Positions 1-8,347 of a stretch of DNA of 64,000 nt are shown here, one piece after another. Source of the stretch: Collimonas humicola (lineage in GTDB: Bacteria > Pseudomonadota > Gammaproteobacteria > Burkholderiales > Burkholderiaceae_D); assembly GCF_018304945.1 (NCBI RefSeq), contig NZ_JAGQEE010000003.1, positions 372,001-436,000 of the forward strand. Direction: 5' to 3'. The translations under genes were made by a program, and so were the position numbers. Position 1 is the stretch's first letter. Each line of letters begins with the position of its first letter. Under the pieces are notes generated by a model. It was not told the DNA's origin. It was given only the letters and a program-made list of their open reading frames with translations, and did no database searches.

Positions 1-1
1 C

Positions 2-955
2 GCCGGCCGCGTCGATCATTACAGCGATTTCGGCACGGCATTCTCGCCCAAGCTCAGCCTGCGCTTCCAGCCGACCGACTGGCTGCTGTTGCGCAGCACT
101 GCCTCGCGCGGCTTCCGCGCGCCGTCGCTGCCTGAGATCACCAGCAGCAACGCGATCAGCTACGGCTCGGCGATCGATCCGCGCGATCCGGTCACGCCCG
201 GCAAGAGCGTCGGCTACACCGGCGTCTACCAGGCCAATCCCAGGCTGCAGCCGGAACGTTCCAAGAACCTCGATTTCGGCGTAGTGCTGTCCCCCGCCAG
301 GAACACCAGCCTGTCGCTCGACTACTATCATATCGAGCAGACCGGCATCATCGGCCCGGACGACGCCAGCTATATCCTGCTCAATGAAGCGCAATTTCCG
401 GGGCGGGTCACGCGCGACGCCCAAGGCAAGCTGCTGACCATCAGCAACCAGTACCAGAACCAGAGCAGCCGCGTCACCTCCGGCCTGGATGTCGATGTGC
501 GGCAGGTGATCCCGACGGCAAGCGCCGGCAAGTTCACCGTACACGGCGGCTGGACCTACCTGATCAATTTCCGCCAGCCGCGCGTGGCCGGCCAGCCAGC
601 CATCGACGGCAGCGGCGTCAACACCTTCGGCGCGCTGCCAAAATGGCGCGGCGTCACTGAGCTCAGCTGGGATTACCGCAATGTTTCCAGCACCCTGAGC
701 TGGTACTACACCGGCGGCTACAAGATCGACCAGAACAGCCTGCAGGACGATTTTCCGGCCGCCGTCGCCCATAACAGCACCTTCGACTGGACCTTGAGCT
801 ACAAGGGCATCCGCGACCTGACGCTCAGGCTGGGCGTGCAGAACCTGTTCAACCAGAAACCCTCATGGGATCCAAGCAGTCCGTATTTCGACATCACGCA
901 GGGCGATCCGCGCGGACGCTTCTTTACCGTCGGCGCTAATTATAAGTTCTTGTGA
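2..955 (+). CDS. TonB-dependent receptor, C-terminal part (5' truncated by window edge)
   Basis: The reading frame is open from base 2 and ends at the TGA at 953-955, so only about 317 residues of the outer-membrane beta-barrel are present. Visible hallmarks of the family are the RGFRAPSLPE segment, alternating amphipathic strands such as SLSLDYYHIEQTG, the conserved LRLGVQNLFNQKP near the end, and a C-terminal aromatic strand (FFTVGANYKFL). Receptors of this kind import siderophores, cobalamin or other bulky nutrients across the outer membrane with energy from TonB-ExbBD. The plug domain and TonB box lie outside the window, so the ligand cannot be judged. The gene converges on the next one. 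Confidence 0.9.
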   Translation, partial: AGRVDHYSDFGTAFSPKLSLRFQPTDWLLLRSTASRGFRAPSLPEITSSNAISYGSAIDPRDPVTPGKSVGYTGVYQANPRLQPERSKNLDFGVVLSPARNTSLSLDYYHIEQTGIIGPDDASYILLNEAQFPGRVTRDAQGKLLTISNQYQNQSSRVTSGLDVDVRQVIPTASAGKFTVHGGWTYLINFRQPRVAGQPAIDGSGVNTFGALPKWRGVTELSWDYRNVSSTLSWYYTGGYKIDQNSLQDDFPAAVAHNSTFDWTLSYKGIRDLTLRLGVQNLFNQKPSWDPSSPYFDITQGDPRGRFFTVGANYKFL

Positions 956-1006
956 TTGACATGCCAGACCTGCCGCAGTCCTTGCGGTCTGCCTGAAAAC
1001 CCTGGC

Positions 1007-1034
1007 GCTCCCGCGGCATCGCTGCCGCGGGAGC
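1007..1034. terminator. Hairpin between convergent genes
   Basis: A 12-bp perfect inverted repeat (GCTCCCGCGGCA at 1007-1018 and its complement at 1023-1034) with a 4-base loop lies between the receptor stop and the stop of the convergent JmjC gene. There is no clear T tract, so it may act as a bidirectional hairpin terminator or only as a transcript-end stabiliser. Confidence 0.5.
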
Positions 1035-1042
1035 CCCTCGCC

Positions 1043-2215
1043 TCAGGCACTACCCTCCCTCAAGATCAAGCCGGCATCCGCAAACTCTTCCAGTATCTCC
1101 GCCACCCGCGTGGTCGCCACGGCCGTGGCCGCCTCCGCAGCCTGGTGGCCGTGGAAAGGCTTCTTGCGCGCACTGACCCACTTCAGCACCCGCCGCGCAT
1201 CAGGCCTCAGCACGCTGCGCTCCTGCGTGCGGCCGGACTGGATCACAAGCACATCGTCCTTGCCGCCGCGGCCCGCGTCGACACGGCACGCGACCTGGGG
1301 ATTGCGCTCAAATGAAGCGGTCAGCGTCCCGCCCCAGTCGGCCAGCAAATCGTCGGCGGACAGCTGCGCCACCGCCTCGCCGGCGGCATCGATCAGGTGC
1401 TGCAGGCGCTGCCGCTTTTGTTCATGGTCCGCGGTGGAACCGAGGCCGAAGGCCAGCTCGCGGCCGGCGTCATGCTTCAGCATCAGGTCCCTGATTTCAT
1501 CCATCAGCAAATCGGTCCAGGAAGGCGGATTGATGGTGAACAGCAGCGAGAGAGAAGGCTCGTGGTTGAGGGTGCAGTGCCAGTAGCCCGGATGCAGGTA
1601 CACCAGGGTGCCGGGCCGGGCCTCGAAACGCCGGCAGCCGGGCGGCATGCGGGTCGGGAAAGGCTGGCGCGCATAGCGTTTCATGTGTTCGTCAACCGCG
1701 GCGCCGGCCGACCAGCCGACATGCGGATTGACCAGGTGCTTGTTTTCAGCGACGCACCATTGCTTGCTGCCGATCAGCTGGATATTGATGGTGACGTTCG
1801 GATCGAAATGAAAGCCCGAACCGGTGCCTTTTGAAATGAAGGCTTCGAAATACACATCGTCCTGGCGCAGGCCGAGGTCGCGCTCCAGCTTGCGCGCGAT
1901 CGGTTCCAGCGCCGGTACATGGTCTTCGACCTTGCTCAGGTACAGCGTGTAGCCGCTTTCATAGAATGCCGGAAGCTGCCGTGCGCTGGCGTTGATCAGC
2001 GGGTTTTTGGTGTCGCGCGGGGCCCAGGCATCGGCCTCGCCGCGCCAGGCTTCCAGCAGCGCATCGATGCTGGCCAGCTCGGGGATGGCGGCGATTTCGG
2101 CAAAGCGCTGCGGCGAACCGTGGCCGACATAGGGTTTCTTTTGCCAGTAGCGCGCCATGAAAGCATCCAGCGTCAGCGGATGGACCAGATCAGCCATTCC
2201 CAGCTTTTTCATCAT
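1043..2215 (-). CDS. JmjC-domain (cupin) oxygenase, RoxA/YcfD-like
   Basis: A 390-residue Fe(II)/2-oxoglutarate oxygenase. The metal-binding HxD is seen in GFHFDPNVTINIQL and the distal histidine in HPGYWHCTL; a helical C-terminal region after about residue 270 matches the winged-helix tail of bacterial JmjC ribosomal oxygenases. YcfD/RoxA hydroxylates an arginine of ribosomal protein L16, and the length fits that family. The substrate of this protein is inferred, not proven, and a peptide-modifying cupin is an alternative. I chose the ATG at 2215 because GGGAG lies just upstream; the longer open frame to 2440 would add 75 residues without family resemblance and would run through the 30-bp palindrome. 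It is transcribed divergently from the peroxidase-glycyl radical fusion. Confidence 0.75.
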   Translation of the reverse strand: MMKKLGMADLVHPLTLDAFMARYWQKKPYVGHGSPQRFAEIAAIPELASIDALLEAWRGEADAWAPRDTKNPLINASARQLPAFYESGYTLYLSKVEDHVPALEPIARKLERDLGLRQDDVYFEAFISKGTGSGFHFDPNVTINIQLIGSKQWCVAENKHLVNPHVGWSAGAAVDEHMKRYARQPFPTRMPPGCRRFEARPGTLVYLHPGYWHCTLNHEPSLSLLFTINPPSWTDLLMDEIRDLMLKHDAGRELAFGLGSTADHEQKRQRLQHLIDAAGEAVAQLSADDLLADWGGTLTASFERNPQVACRVDAGRGGKDDVLVIQSGRTQERSVLRPDARRVLKWVSARKKPFHGHQAAEAATAVATTRVAEILEEFADAGLILREGSA

Positions 2216-2303
2216 CACTCCCGTCGATTCAGAGACCGGCCCCGAGCCTGACTGCTTTGCATAAACACTAGGCTTAATATTTCCAAATTGCAATATAACG
2301 GGA

Positions 2304-2333
2304 GCAGCTACTGTCAAATTTGACAGTAGCTGC
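2304..2333. promoter_or_regulatory. Perfect 30-bp palindrome in divergent promoter region
   Basis: The sequence reads identically on both strands over 30 bases with no loop; its centre is TGTCAAATTTGACA and its outer arms are GCAGCTAC/GTAGCTGC. It lies 88 bp upstream of the JmjC start and 140 bp upstream of the fusion-protein start. It is suited to binding a symmetric dimer (or two dimers). The regulator is unknown; I could not match it confidently to FNR, CRP or another family. Confidence 0.65.
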
Positions 2334-2473
2334 AGATTGGCGCTATCCGCGGCATGGCTTTCCGATAGAATAAATTTCCGCAAAGAAATTAAAACACGCT
2401 GGCCACACCGGCCCGCTGCCAGCGGCAATCGCTCTTCCACGGCCTCGCGCCTCGTTCAGATAAGGATCTCAAG

Positions 2474-5400
2474 ATGTTTATCGACGCTATCAAACATTCC
2501 CAGTACGGCCTGTTGACCCGGGCCATTTTCGGCCAGATCGCCACCATCACGCTGCATGACCACAGCCAGGCCACCGAAGCGGCATTGCTCAGCCTGATCC
2601 GCACGCTGGCGCAGGCGGCCAAGGCATCGCCGGCCAAGGCCGGCCTGGTGGCGGCCTTCGATCCCAACTTGTGGGGCGGCTGGCGCGACCGTGATATTCC
2701 GGTATCGCGCACGGTGCTGAACAACTCGCCCAAGCTGCGCGACAGCGGCGGCGACGTCCTGCTTTACCTGAAAGCAGACAACGCCGCAGCCGCCGCCCAG
2801 CTGATGGAAAGCGTGCGCCCCGGGCTGGAAGCGCTGGCGGCGCAGATCGAAATCCTGGCGGTCGGCAAACGGCCCGACGGCAAGGTGATGGGCGGCCGCT
2901 ACCTGGACGGCATCACCAATCCCAACGATCCGGTCAGCCTGGCCGCCGACATCCTGGCCGACGGCGAATTCCAAGGCGCCTGCTACGGCTTCACGCAGAA
3001 ATTCCTGTTCGAGTGGAGCAGCATCGGCGACATGCTGCCTGACGCCCAGGACGCCATGCTGGGCCGCGACCCGGCCGGCGCCATCCTGCCGCAACACGAC
3101 CACAACGCGCACATCCGCCGCGTGCATGTACTCGACAGCAACGGCGACAACCTCAAGCTGCTGCGCCAGGCTTTGCCGTTCGGCGAACATGCGGGCAGCG
3201 CCGCGCGCGAGAAAGGCTTGATGTTCGTCGCCTTCTGCAATGCCCAGCCGCGCTTCGAAACCATCATCAAGCACATGATGGGCGAGCTGCCGGAGCGGCC
3301 GGCGGACCGCCTGATGAGCGTGGTGCAGGGCGTCGCCGGCAGCTACTGGTATGTGCCGAACGCGCAGGAACTGAACGTGCCGGCGGCCGGCATCGACAAT
3401 GTCCAGGAAGAGCCGCACTGGCAGGTGCGCAGCAAGAACGGCTACCTGTTCTACAACGGCCAGGACTACCTGCACCAGATGAGCGAAGGCAAGTACCTTG
3501 CCGGCGATCCGCCCAGCCCGCGCCTGCTGACCTTGCTGGGACGCGCGTTTTCACACTGGAACGACGGCTGGCTCAAGCGCACCCCCTTCCCGCGCCTGCC
3601 GCATCTGTCGGCATTGGTGAACGAGGCGGAAGCGCCGTCGCTGACTTCTTCAGTAGCGCTGCGCAAGGCGCTGGCCAATCACAAGACGCTGGCCGGCCTG
3701 CTGTCCAGCCCGCAGTCCGATATCGCCCGCAACAACGGCTTGCTGCGCATCTATCCGGAAGAATTGCTGGTGGGCGTGATTCCCGATTTCACCCTCGGCC
3801 GCGGCAAGGAAGTGGTGCCCTACCTGAACCAGGATGAAACCGTGGCGGCCTGGCTCAAGGGCCAGCTGAACGAATGGTCGGCCATGGGCCACGTGGTGCC
3901 GCATTACCAGAAACTGGTGACGCTGGGACTGGGCGGCCTGATCGCCGAGCTGAAGCGGCAGATGGAAGCGACCGCGCTGCTGCAGCAAGACAATCCCGGC
4001 GACAGCGCTTTGAAAGAGCGGCTGGAATTCTATGTTTCAGCCGCGCTGTCGCTGGAAGGCGTGCAGGAATACCTGGGCAACTGGGCCACCCTGGCCGAAA
4101 CCGCCGCCAACGCCGCGCAGCGCTCCGGCACCGAGGAAAACGCCGCCAATATGCGCGCCGTCGCCGCCCGCCTGCGCCGCCTGCGCACTGAGCCGCCGCT
4201 CAGTTTCCTGGATGGCGTGCAGCTGGTGTTTTCCTTCCATTGCTGCCTGCACCTGGTGGGCGAACTGACCTCGCTGGGACGGCTGGACCAGATCCTGTGG
4301 CCCTTGCTGGAACGCGACAACATCGCTCCCGAGCGGGCGCAGGAAATCGTCGACTGCCTGTGGCTGAAGATCGGCGAGAATGCCTTCGTCAACCGCGGCC
4401 TGGTGACCGACTATGTCAACTACGGCACCACTGCCGTCTGCGGCTACGGCGGCAATTTCCCGCAGGGCGGCGGCATCAACCAATGGGTGCAGCAGATCAC
4501 CGTCGGCGGCTATGTCGCCAATGACGACGCCACCCCGACCGGCGGCGTCAATCCAGTCACCATGCTGTGCCTGAAGGCAGCGCGGCGCATCCCGGTCAAC
4601 GCCCCGACGCTGTCGCTGCGCGTGTACGACGGCATTCCCGACGAGATCATGGACGAGGCCGCCAAATGCCTGCTGGCCGGCGGCGCCCATCCGATCCTGT
4701 ACCAGGACGACCGCCTGTGCAAAGCACTGCATGACTCAGGCAGCAAGGTGACGCTGCGCTGGTCGCGCGACTATGCGGCGGACGGCTGCTACGAGCCGAT
4801 GCTGGCCGGCGCCACCGGTTTTTCCTTCAACAATGTGACGCCGATGACAGCGCTGGAGCAAACCCTGAACCAGGGCGCCTGCTACGGCGAGGCCGGTCCG
4901 GTCTACCTGCGCGGGCTGAAGCAGACCTTTCGCTCGCCGCCGGCGGCCGAGATCACCAGCTTCAAGATGCTGCAAGAGATCTTCCTGCAGCAGCTGGAGT
5001 GGATCACGATCCAGAGCTACAACGTGATCCTGGGCGGCTTCGGCAACCTGGCCGGCATCTGCCCCAGCCCGCTGCTGTCGGCGCTGATCGAAGGCTGCGC
5101 CGAATCCGGGCGCGACCTGACTGCCGGCGGCGCCCGCTTCAACATGATCGCGCCGCTCTGCGTCGGCGTCTCCAACACCATCGATTCGCTGTATGCGATC
5201 CAGAAGCTGGTGTTCGATCCCGCCACCGCCCTCACCACCTTGCCGGAACTGGTCGACTGCCTGATCAACGACTGGGGCTTCAACATGATCGAGCCCTATC
5301 AAAGCCAGCTGCTGGGTCCGGCCGATGCCGCAGAACGCGGCCGCCGCTACCAGGAATTGCGCAACGCGGCGCTGGCGCTGCCCAAGTGGGGCAGCGGCGA

Positions 5401-6022
5401 CGCCGAGGTCGACGCCCTGGGCGCCTGGGTGATGGAGCACACCGTGCGTATCTGCGTCGATGTCATACGCAAGCCGCATCCGGCATTGCAGCCGGTGCTG
5501 GACGGCATCGCCAGCACTTACGGCAGCGCCGAGTTCGTGATCACCCCCGGCATCGGCACCTTCGAAGGCTATGTCGGCGACGGCCTGCCCTGCGGCGCCT
5601 CGGCCGACGGCCGCCGCAACGGCATGCCGATCGCCTCCGACCTGTCGCCGGCGCCGGCGCCGCAAGACTTGCCGCCGGCGCCAGCCTTCCGCAACATCTA
5701 CCAGGCGCTGAAAAGCTGGCGCGTCGATGCCATCGAATATGGCCTGTCGAACGCCTCGCCGGTGGACATGAACATCGAGGAGGATTTTCCGCTGCAGCAG
5801 CTGCAGCGTTTTGTGAAAGCTTACGCGCGCGGCGAAACCGGCTCCAACCTGATCACCCTCACCTGCGCCGACCTGGCCACCTACCAGGCGGCAGTGAACG
5901 ATCCTGAGCGCTACAACCTGGTGCGGGTGCGCATGGGCGGCTGGACCGAGTTCTATGCCACCATGTTTCCGATGCACCAGGAACAGCATCAGCGCAGGCA
6001 GTATTTCACGCCCGGAGAGTAG
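2474..6022 (+). CDS. Fusion: YfeX-like DyP heme peroxidase + PFL-like glycyl radical enzyme
   Basis: An 1182-residue protein with two complete enzymes in one frame. Residues 1-310 are a P-type dye-decolourising peroxidase: YLDGITNP with D145, proximal heme ligand H213 in AHIRR, distal R231 in LRQALPFG. These sit almost at the positions of D143, H215 and R232 of E. coli YfeX. Residues about 400-1182 resemble the pyruvate formate-lyase/glycerol dehydratase family: the active-site loop DGCYEP gives thiyl C772 and E774, and the C-terminal loop RMGGWTEFY gives a candidate glycyl radical at G1156 in the place of RVSGY of PFL. The C-E pair is typical of dehydratase/decarboxylase-type members. The segment 310-400 is a linker of unknown fold. 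There is no signal peptide. The start is supported by AAGGATCT upstream. No radical-SAM activase gene is present in the window. The reaction is unknown. Confidence 0.85.
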   Translation: MFIDAIKHSQYGLLTRAIFGQIATITLHDHSQATEAALLSLIRTLAQAAKASPAKAGLVAAFDPNLWGGWRDRDIPVSRTVLNNSPKLRDSGGDVLLYLKADNAAAAAQLMESVRPGLEALAAQIEILAVGKRPDGKVMGGRYLDGITNPNDPVSLAADILADGEFQGACYGFTQKFLFEWSSIGDMLPDAQDAMLGRDPAGAILPQHDHNAHIRRVHVLDSNGDNLKLLRQALPFGEHAGSAAREKGLMFVAFCNAQPRFETIIKHMMGELPERPADRLMSVVQGVAGSYWYVPNAQELNVPAAGIDNVQEEPHWQVRSKNGYLFYNGQDYLHQMSEGKYLAGDPPSPRLLTLLGRAFSHWNDGWLKRTPFPRLPHLSALVNEAEAPSLTSSVALRKALANHKTLAGLLSSPQSDIARNNGLLRIYPEELLVGVIPDFTLGRGKEVVPYLNQDETVAAWLKGQLNEWSAMGHVVPHYQKLVTLGLGGLIAELKRQMEATALLQQDNPGDSALKERLEFYVSAALSLEGVQEYLGNWATLAETAANAAQRSGTEENAANMRAVAARLRRLRTEPPLSFLDGVQLVFSFHCCLHLVGELTSLGRLDQILWPLLERDNIAPERAQEIVDCLWLKIGENAFVNRGLVTDYVNYGTTAVCGYGGNFPQGGGINQWVQQITVGGYVANDDATPTGGVNPVTMLCLKAARRIPVNAPTLSLRVYDGIPDEIMDEAAKCLLAGGAHPILYQDDRLCKALHDSGSKVTLRWSRDYAADGCYEPMLAGATGFSFNNVTPMTALEQTLNQGACYGEAGPVYLRGLKQTFRSPPAAEITSFKMLQEIFLQQLEWITIQSYNVILGGFGNLAGICPSPLLSALIEGCAESGRDLTAGGARFNMIAPLCVGVSNTIDSLYAIQKLVFDPATALTTLPELVDCLINDWGFNMIEPYQSQLLGPADAAERGRRYQELRNAALALPKWGSGDAEVDALGAWVMEHTVRICVDVIRKPHPALQPVLDGIASTYGSAEFVITPGIGTFEGYVGDGLPCGASADGRRNGMPIASDLSPAPAPQDLPPAPAFRNIYQALKSWRVDAIEYGLSNASPVDMNIEEDFPLQQLQRFVKAYARGETGSNLITLTCADLATYQAAVNDPERYNLVRVRMGGWTEFYATMFPMHQEQHQRRQYFTPGE

Positions 6023-6150
6023 CCGGCGGCGCCAGGCGGCCGCGCCGTACAGCCGGCCGCCCCTGCCGTGCGCTTGCTTCGATACGCGCCGAAGCATCGG
6101 ACAAATCCAGGCAGGTATATTGTCCTCCAGCCCCTTCCTGGAGAACAGCA

Positions 6151-7578
6151 ATGACAAAGAACCCTGGCGCAGTCAATTTTCGCGCCGGCGACGGCCAGCC
6201 GGCGCGCAAGATACTGGCGGCGACCAGCATCAGCTACGCCATCGTGCTGCTCGACGCGTCGATCGTCAATATCGGCCTGGAACAGATCGGCGCCACGCTC
6301 GACAGCGGCGTCAGCGGGCTGCAATGGATCGTCAACGCCTACACCCTGAGCTTCGCCAGCTTTCTCATGACCGGCGGCACGCTGGGCGACCGCCTCGGCG
6401 CAAGAAACATCTACCTGGCTGGCCTCATGTTGTTCACGCTGGCGTCGGCGCTGTGCGGCTTCGCTCCCAACCTGGGTACGCTGGCCTTGGCGCGGGCGCT
6501 GCAGGGCTTAGGCAGCGCCATGCTGGTGCCCTGCTCGCTGGCGCTGATCAACCAGGCTTATCCCGATCCGGCCCGGCGCGCCGCGGCGATCGGCATGTGG
6601 ATGGGCTGCGGCGGCATCGCCATGGCTTCCGGTCCGCTGCTGGGCGGCCTGCTGATCCACGGCTTCGGCTGGCGCAGCATCTTTTTCGTCAACCTGCCGC
6701 TCGGCCTGGCCGGCATCTGGCTCACCTGGCCGCTGCCGCGCGACCGGGCGCCGGGTACGCGCCACTTCGATATTGCCGGCCAGCTGACGGCTATCATTGC
6801 GCTCGGCAGCCTGATCGCGCTGCTGATCGAAGCGCCGGCGCTGGGCTGGGGCTCGCTTCCCATCGTCGCCGGCGCCGTCGTCTGCGGCATGGCAAGCCTG
6901 CTGTTCATCAGGATTGAAACACGGCAGCCGCAGCCCATGCTGCCGCTATCGCTCTTTCGCAACGGGCTGTTCGCCGCCTCCGCGCTGGTCTCCATGGCCT
7001 CCGCCCTGGTCTTTTACGGCATGCTGTTCGCTTTCAGCATCTATTATCAGAGAGTGTTAGGCTACGCGCCGCTGCAGGCTGGCCTGGCGTTCCTGCCGAT
7101 GACTGTCATGGTGGCGACCGGCGGCCTGGTTTCCGGCCGCCTAGCGCGGTTATTCGGCGCGCGCGCATCGATGTGCGCGGCGTTCTGCCTGTATGCCATC
7201 GGCGCCGCCGGCATGCTCCTGCCCGAGCCGGGCTCGCCCTATTGGTTCGCTGTGCTGCCGATGCTCGCGATCGGCCTGGCTTCCGGTTTCATCTCGCCTG
7301 CCGCTACGGCGCCGGCCATGGGCACCGTCGAGAAAAGCCGCGCAGGCATAGCGGCAGCCGTGCTGAATTCAGCGCGGCAAACCGGCGCGGCATTGGGGGT
7401 GGCGATTTTCGGCGCGCTGCTGGCGACGCTGCAGCCGTTCGCGCAGGCGCTGCACATCGTGCTTGGAATGGTCGTTGCCATCTCGCTGGCAGCCGCGTTG
7501 CTATGGTGGTTTTCCACCAGGCCTTCAGCATGCTTGCAGCGCGTTCAAGCGCGATCGAAAAACGCGGCGCTGCGATGA
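6151..7578 (+). CDS. MFS efflux transporter, DHA2 (EmrB/QacA) family
   Basis: A 475-residue integral inner-membrane protein with about 14 hydrophobic segments. The N-terminal half carries LDASIVNIGLEQI, which matches the family signature (LDxTIVNVALP) of EmrB/QacA drug:proton antiporters, and the loop TGGTLGDRLGARNIY is the MFS motif A (GxLxDRxGrk). It would export hydrophobic toxic compounds using the proton motive force. The start is the ATG at 6151, preceded by GGAG. It follows the fusion gene in the same direction after a 128-bp gap and may be separately transcribed. No membrane-fusion partner gene lies beside it. Confidence 0.88.
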   Translation: MTKNPGAVNFRAGDGQPARKILAATSISYAIVLLDASIVNIGLEQIGATLDSGVSGLQWIVNAYTLSFASFLMTGGTLGDRLGARNIYLAGLMLFTLASALCGFAPNLGTLALARALQGLGSAMLVPCSLALINQAYPDPARRAAAIGMWMGCGGIAMASGPLLGGLLIHGFGWRSIFFVNLPLGLAGIWLTWPLPRDRAPGTRHFDIAGQLTAIIALGSLIALLIEAPALGWGSLPIVAGAVVCGMASLLFIRIETRQPQPMLPLSLFRNGLFAASALVSMASALVFYGMLFAFSIYYQRVLGYAPLQAGLAFLPMTVMVATGGLVSGRLARLFGARASMCAAFCLYAIGAAGMLLPEPGSPYWFAVLPMLAIGLASGFISPAATAPAMGTVEKSRAGIAAAVLNSARQTGAALGVAIFGALLATLQPFAQALHIVLGMVVAISLAAALLWWFSTRPSACLQRVQARSKNAALR

Positions 7579-7693
7579 GTGTGATTGCCCGATGATCGAT
7601 GCAGCTGCCGGAAGCCGGACCAGCCTGCGCTTCCGGCATGCATCTGTAGCGTCGTTCATCCAGCGTCAGGCGGACGACGATTTGCTGCTGGCA

Positions 7694-7993
7694 TCAAGCG
7701 GTATTGCCAACCGCGATGAAACTGAAATTGCGGTCGGTATACTTGCCGTTGGCGTCGCCCGTCTGCACGGTGGCGCCGCCGCCCGACAGCGACGGGAAGA
7801 TCACGTTGTCCAAGGTGCTCTGGCCGGTGCCGTAGCCCCATTGCGCGCCGGTGATGGCGGGATTGCTGGTGAACTGGTTCTTGAACAGAATCGAATAATT
7901 GCCGGTGCTTTCACGCTTCACGCTGAAACCGCCCGAGCTGCTGACGATCGTGCCATCTTTTTCAATACTGCCCCACAATAGAAGTTGTGCCAT
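7694..7993 (-). CDS. Small protein with jellyroll-like repeat motif, function unknown
   Basis: A 99-residue protein preceded by GGAG at proper spacing. It begins MAQLLLWGSIEKDGTI and holds a segment (STGNYSILFKNQFTSNPAI) with the G-Y-x-I-x-F...F-x-S-x-P pattern seen in single beta-jellyroll modules of phage tail fibres, C1q-like and collagen-like proteins. The rest, rich in Gly, Ser and Thr, fits a beta-sandwich. It has no signal peptide or membrane segment. It stands alone between an efflux gene and a CoA-metabolism operon. A ligand-binding or structural role is guessed from the fold only. Confidence 0.6.
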   Translation of the reverse strand: MAQLLLWGSIEKDGTIVSSSGGFSVKRESTGNYSILFKNQFTSNPAITGAQWGYGTGQSTLDNVIFPSLSGGGATVQTGDANGKYTDRNFSFIAVGNTA

Positions 7994-8347
7994 CGCTGTT
8001 ACTCCTTCGATATAAGTAGTTTTACCATTGATTGAAAAACAGATTTACAGCACCGGCGCCGGTATGAACATTCATCCTGGCGCTGCTTGCAGCGTTGATA
8101 TTTTGCGTCCCTGGGCCGGTCTGTTCAGACTAGTCTTCTCTCTTCATATCCGCAGCTGTGAATAGTGACAGGTGAAAAAGCAGCAAGGCCCGCAATACGG
8201 TTGCGGCCAAGATCGAGAAGAACATGCGCCTCGAATGAAACGCGGATTTTTATTGGCTGCGACACATTTCCTTATGCGCTTTCAGCAGTTAGATAGTTGA
8301 AATGAATCTATCCCGGAAAGCCCGATTCCGCTGCCGCCGGCGGCAAA
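7994..8347. other. Intergenic region, 354 bp
   Basis: This gap carries the promoter side of the small jellyroll gene (its AAGGAG lies just above 7993) and the 3' flank of the decarboxylase gene. I see no convincing open frame, repeat or T-tailed hairpin in it. Confidence 0.5.

Noticed and set aside
4736-6157. 473-codon open frame antisense to the glycyl radical domain
   Set aside because: Composition typical of the reverse of a GC-rich gene; overlaps conserved catalytic blocks of the plus-strand protein.
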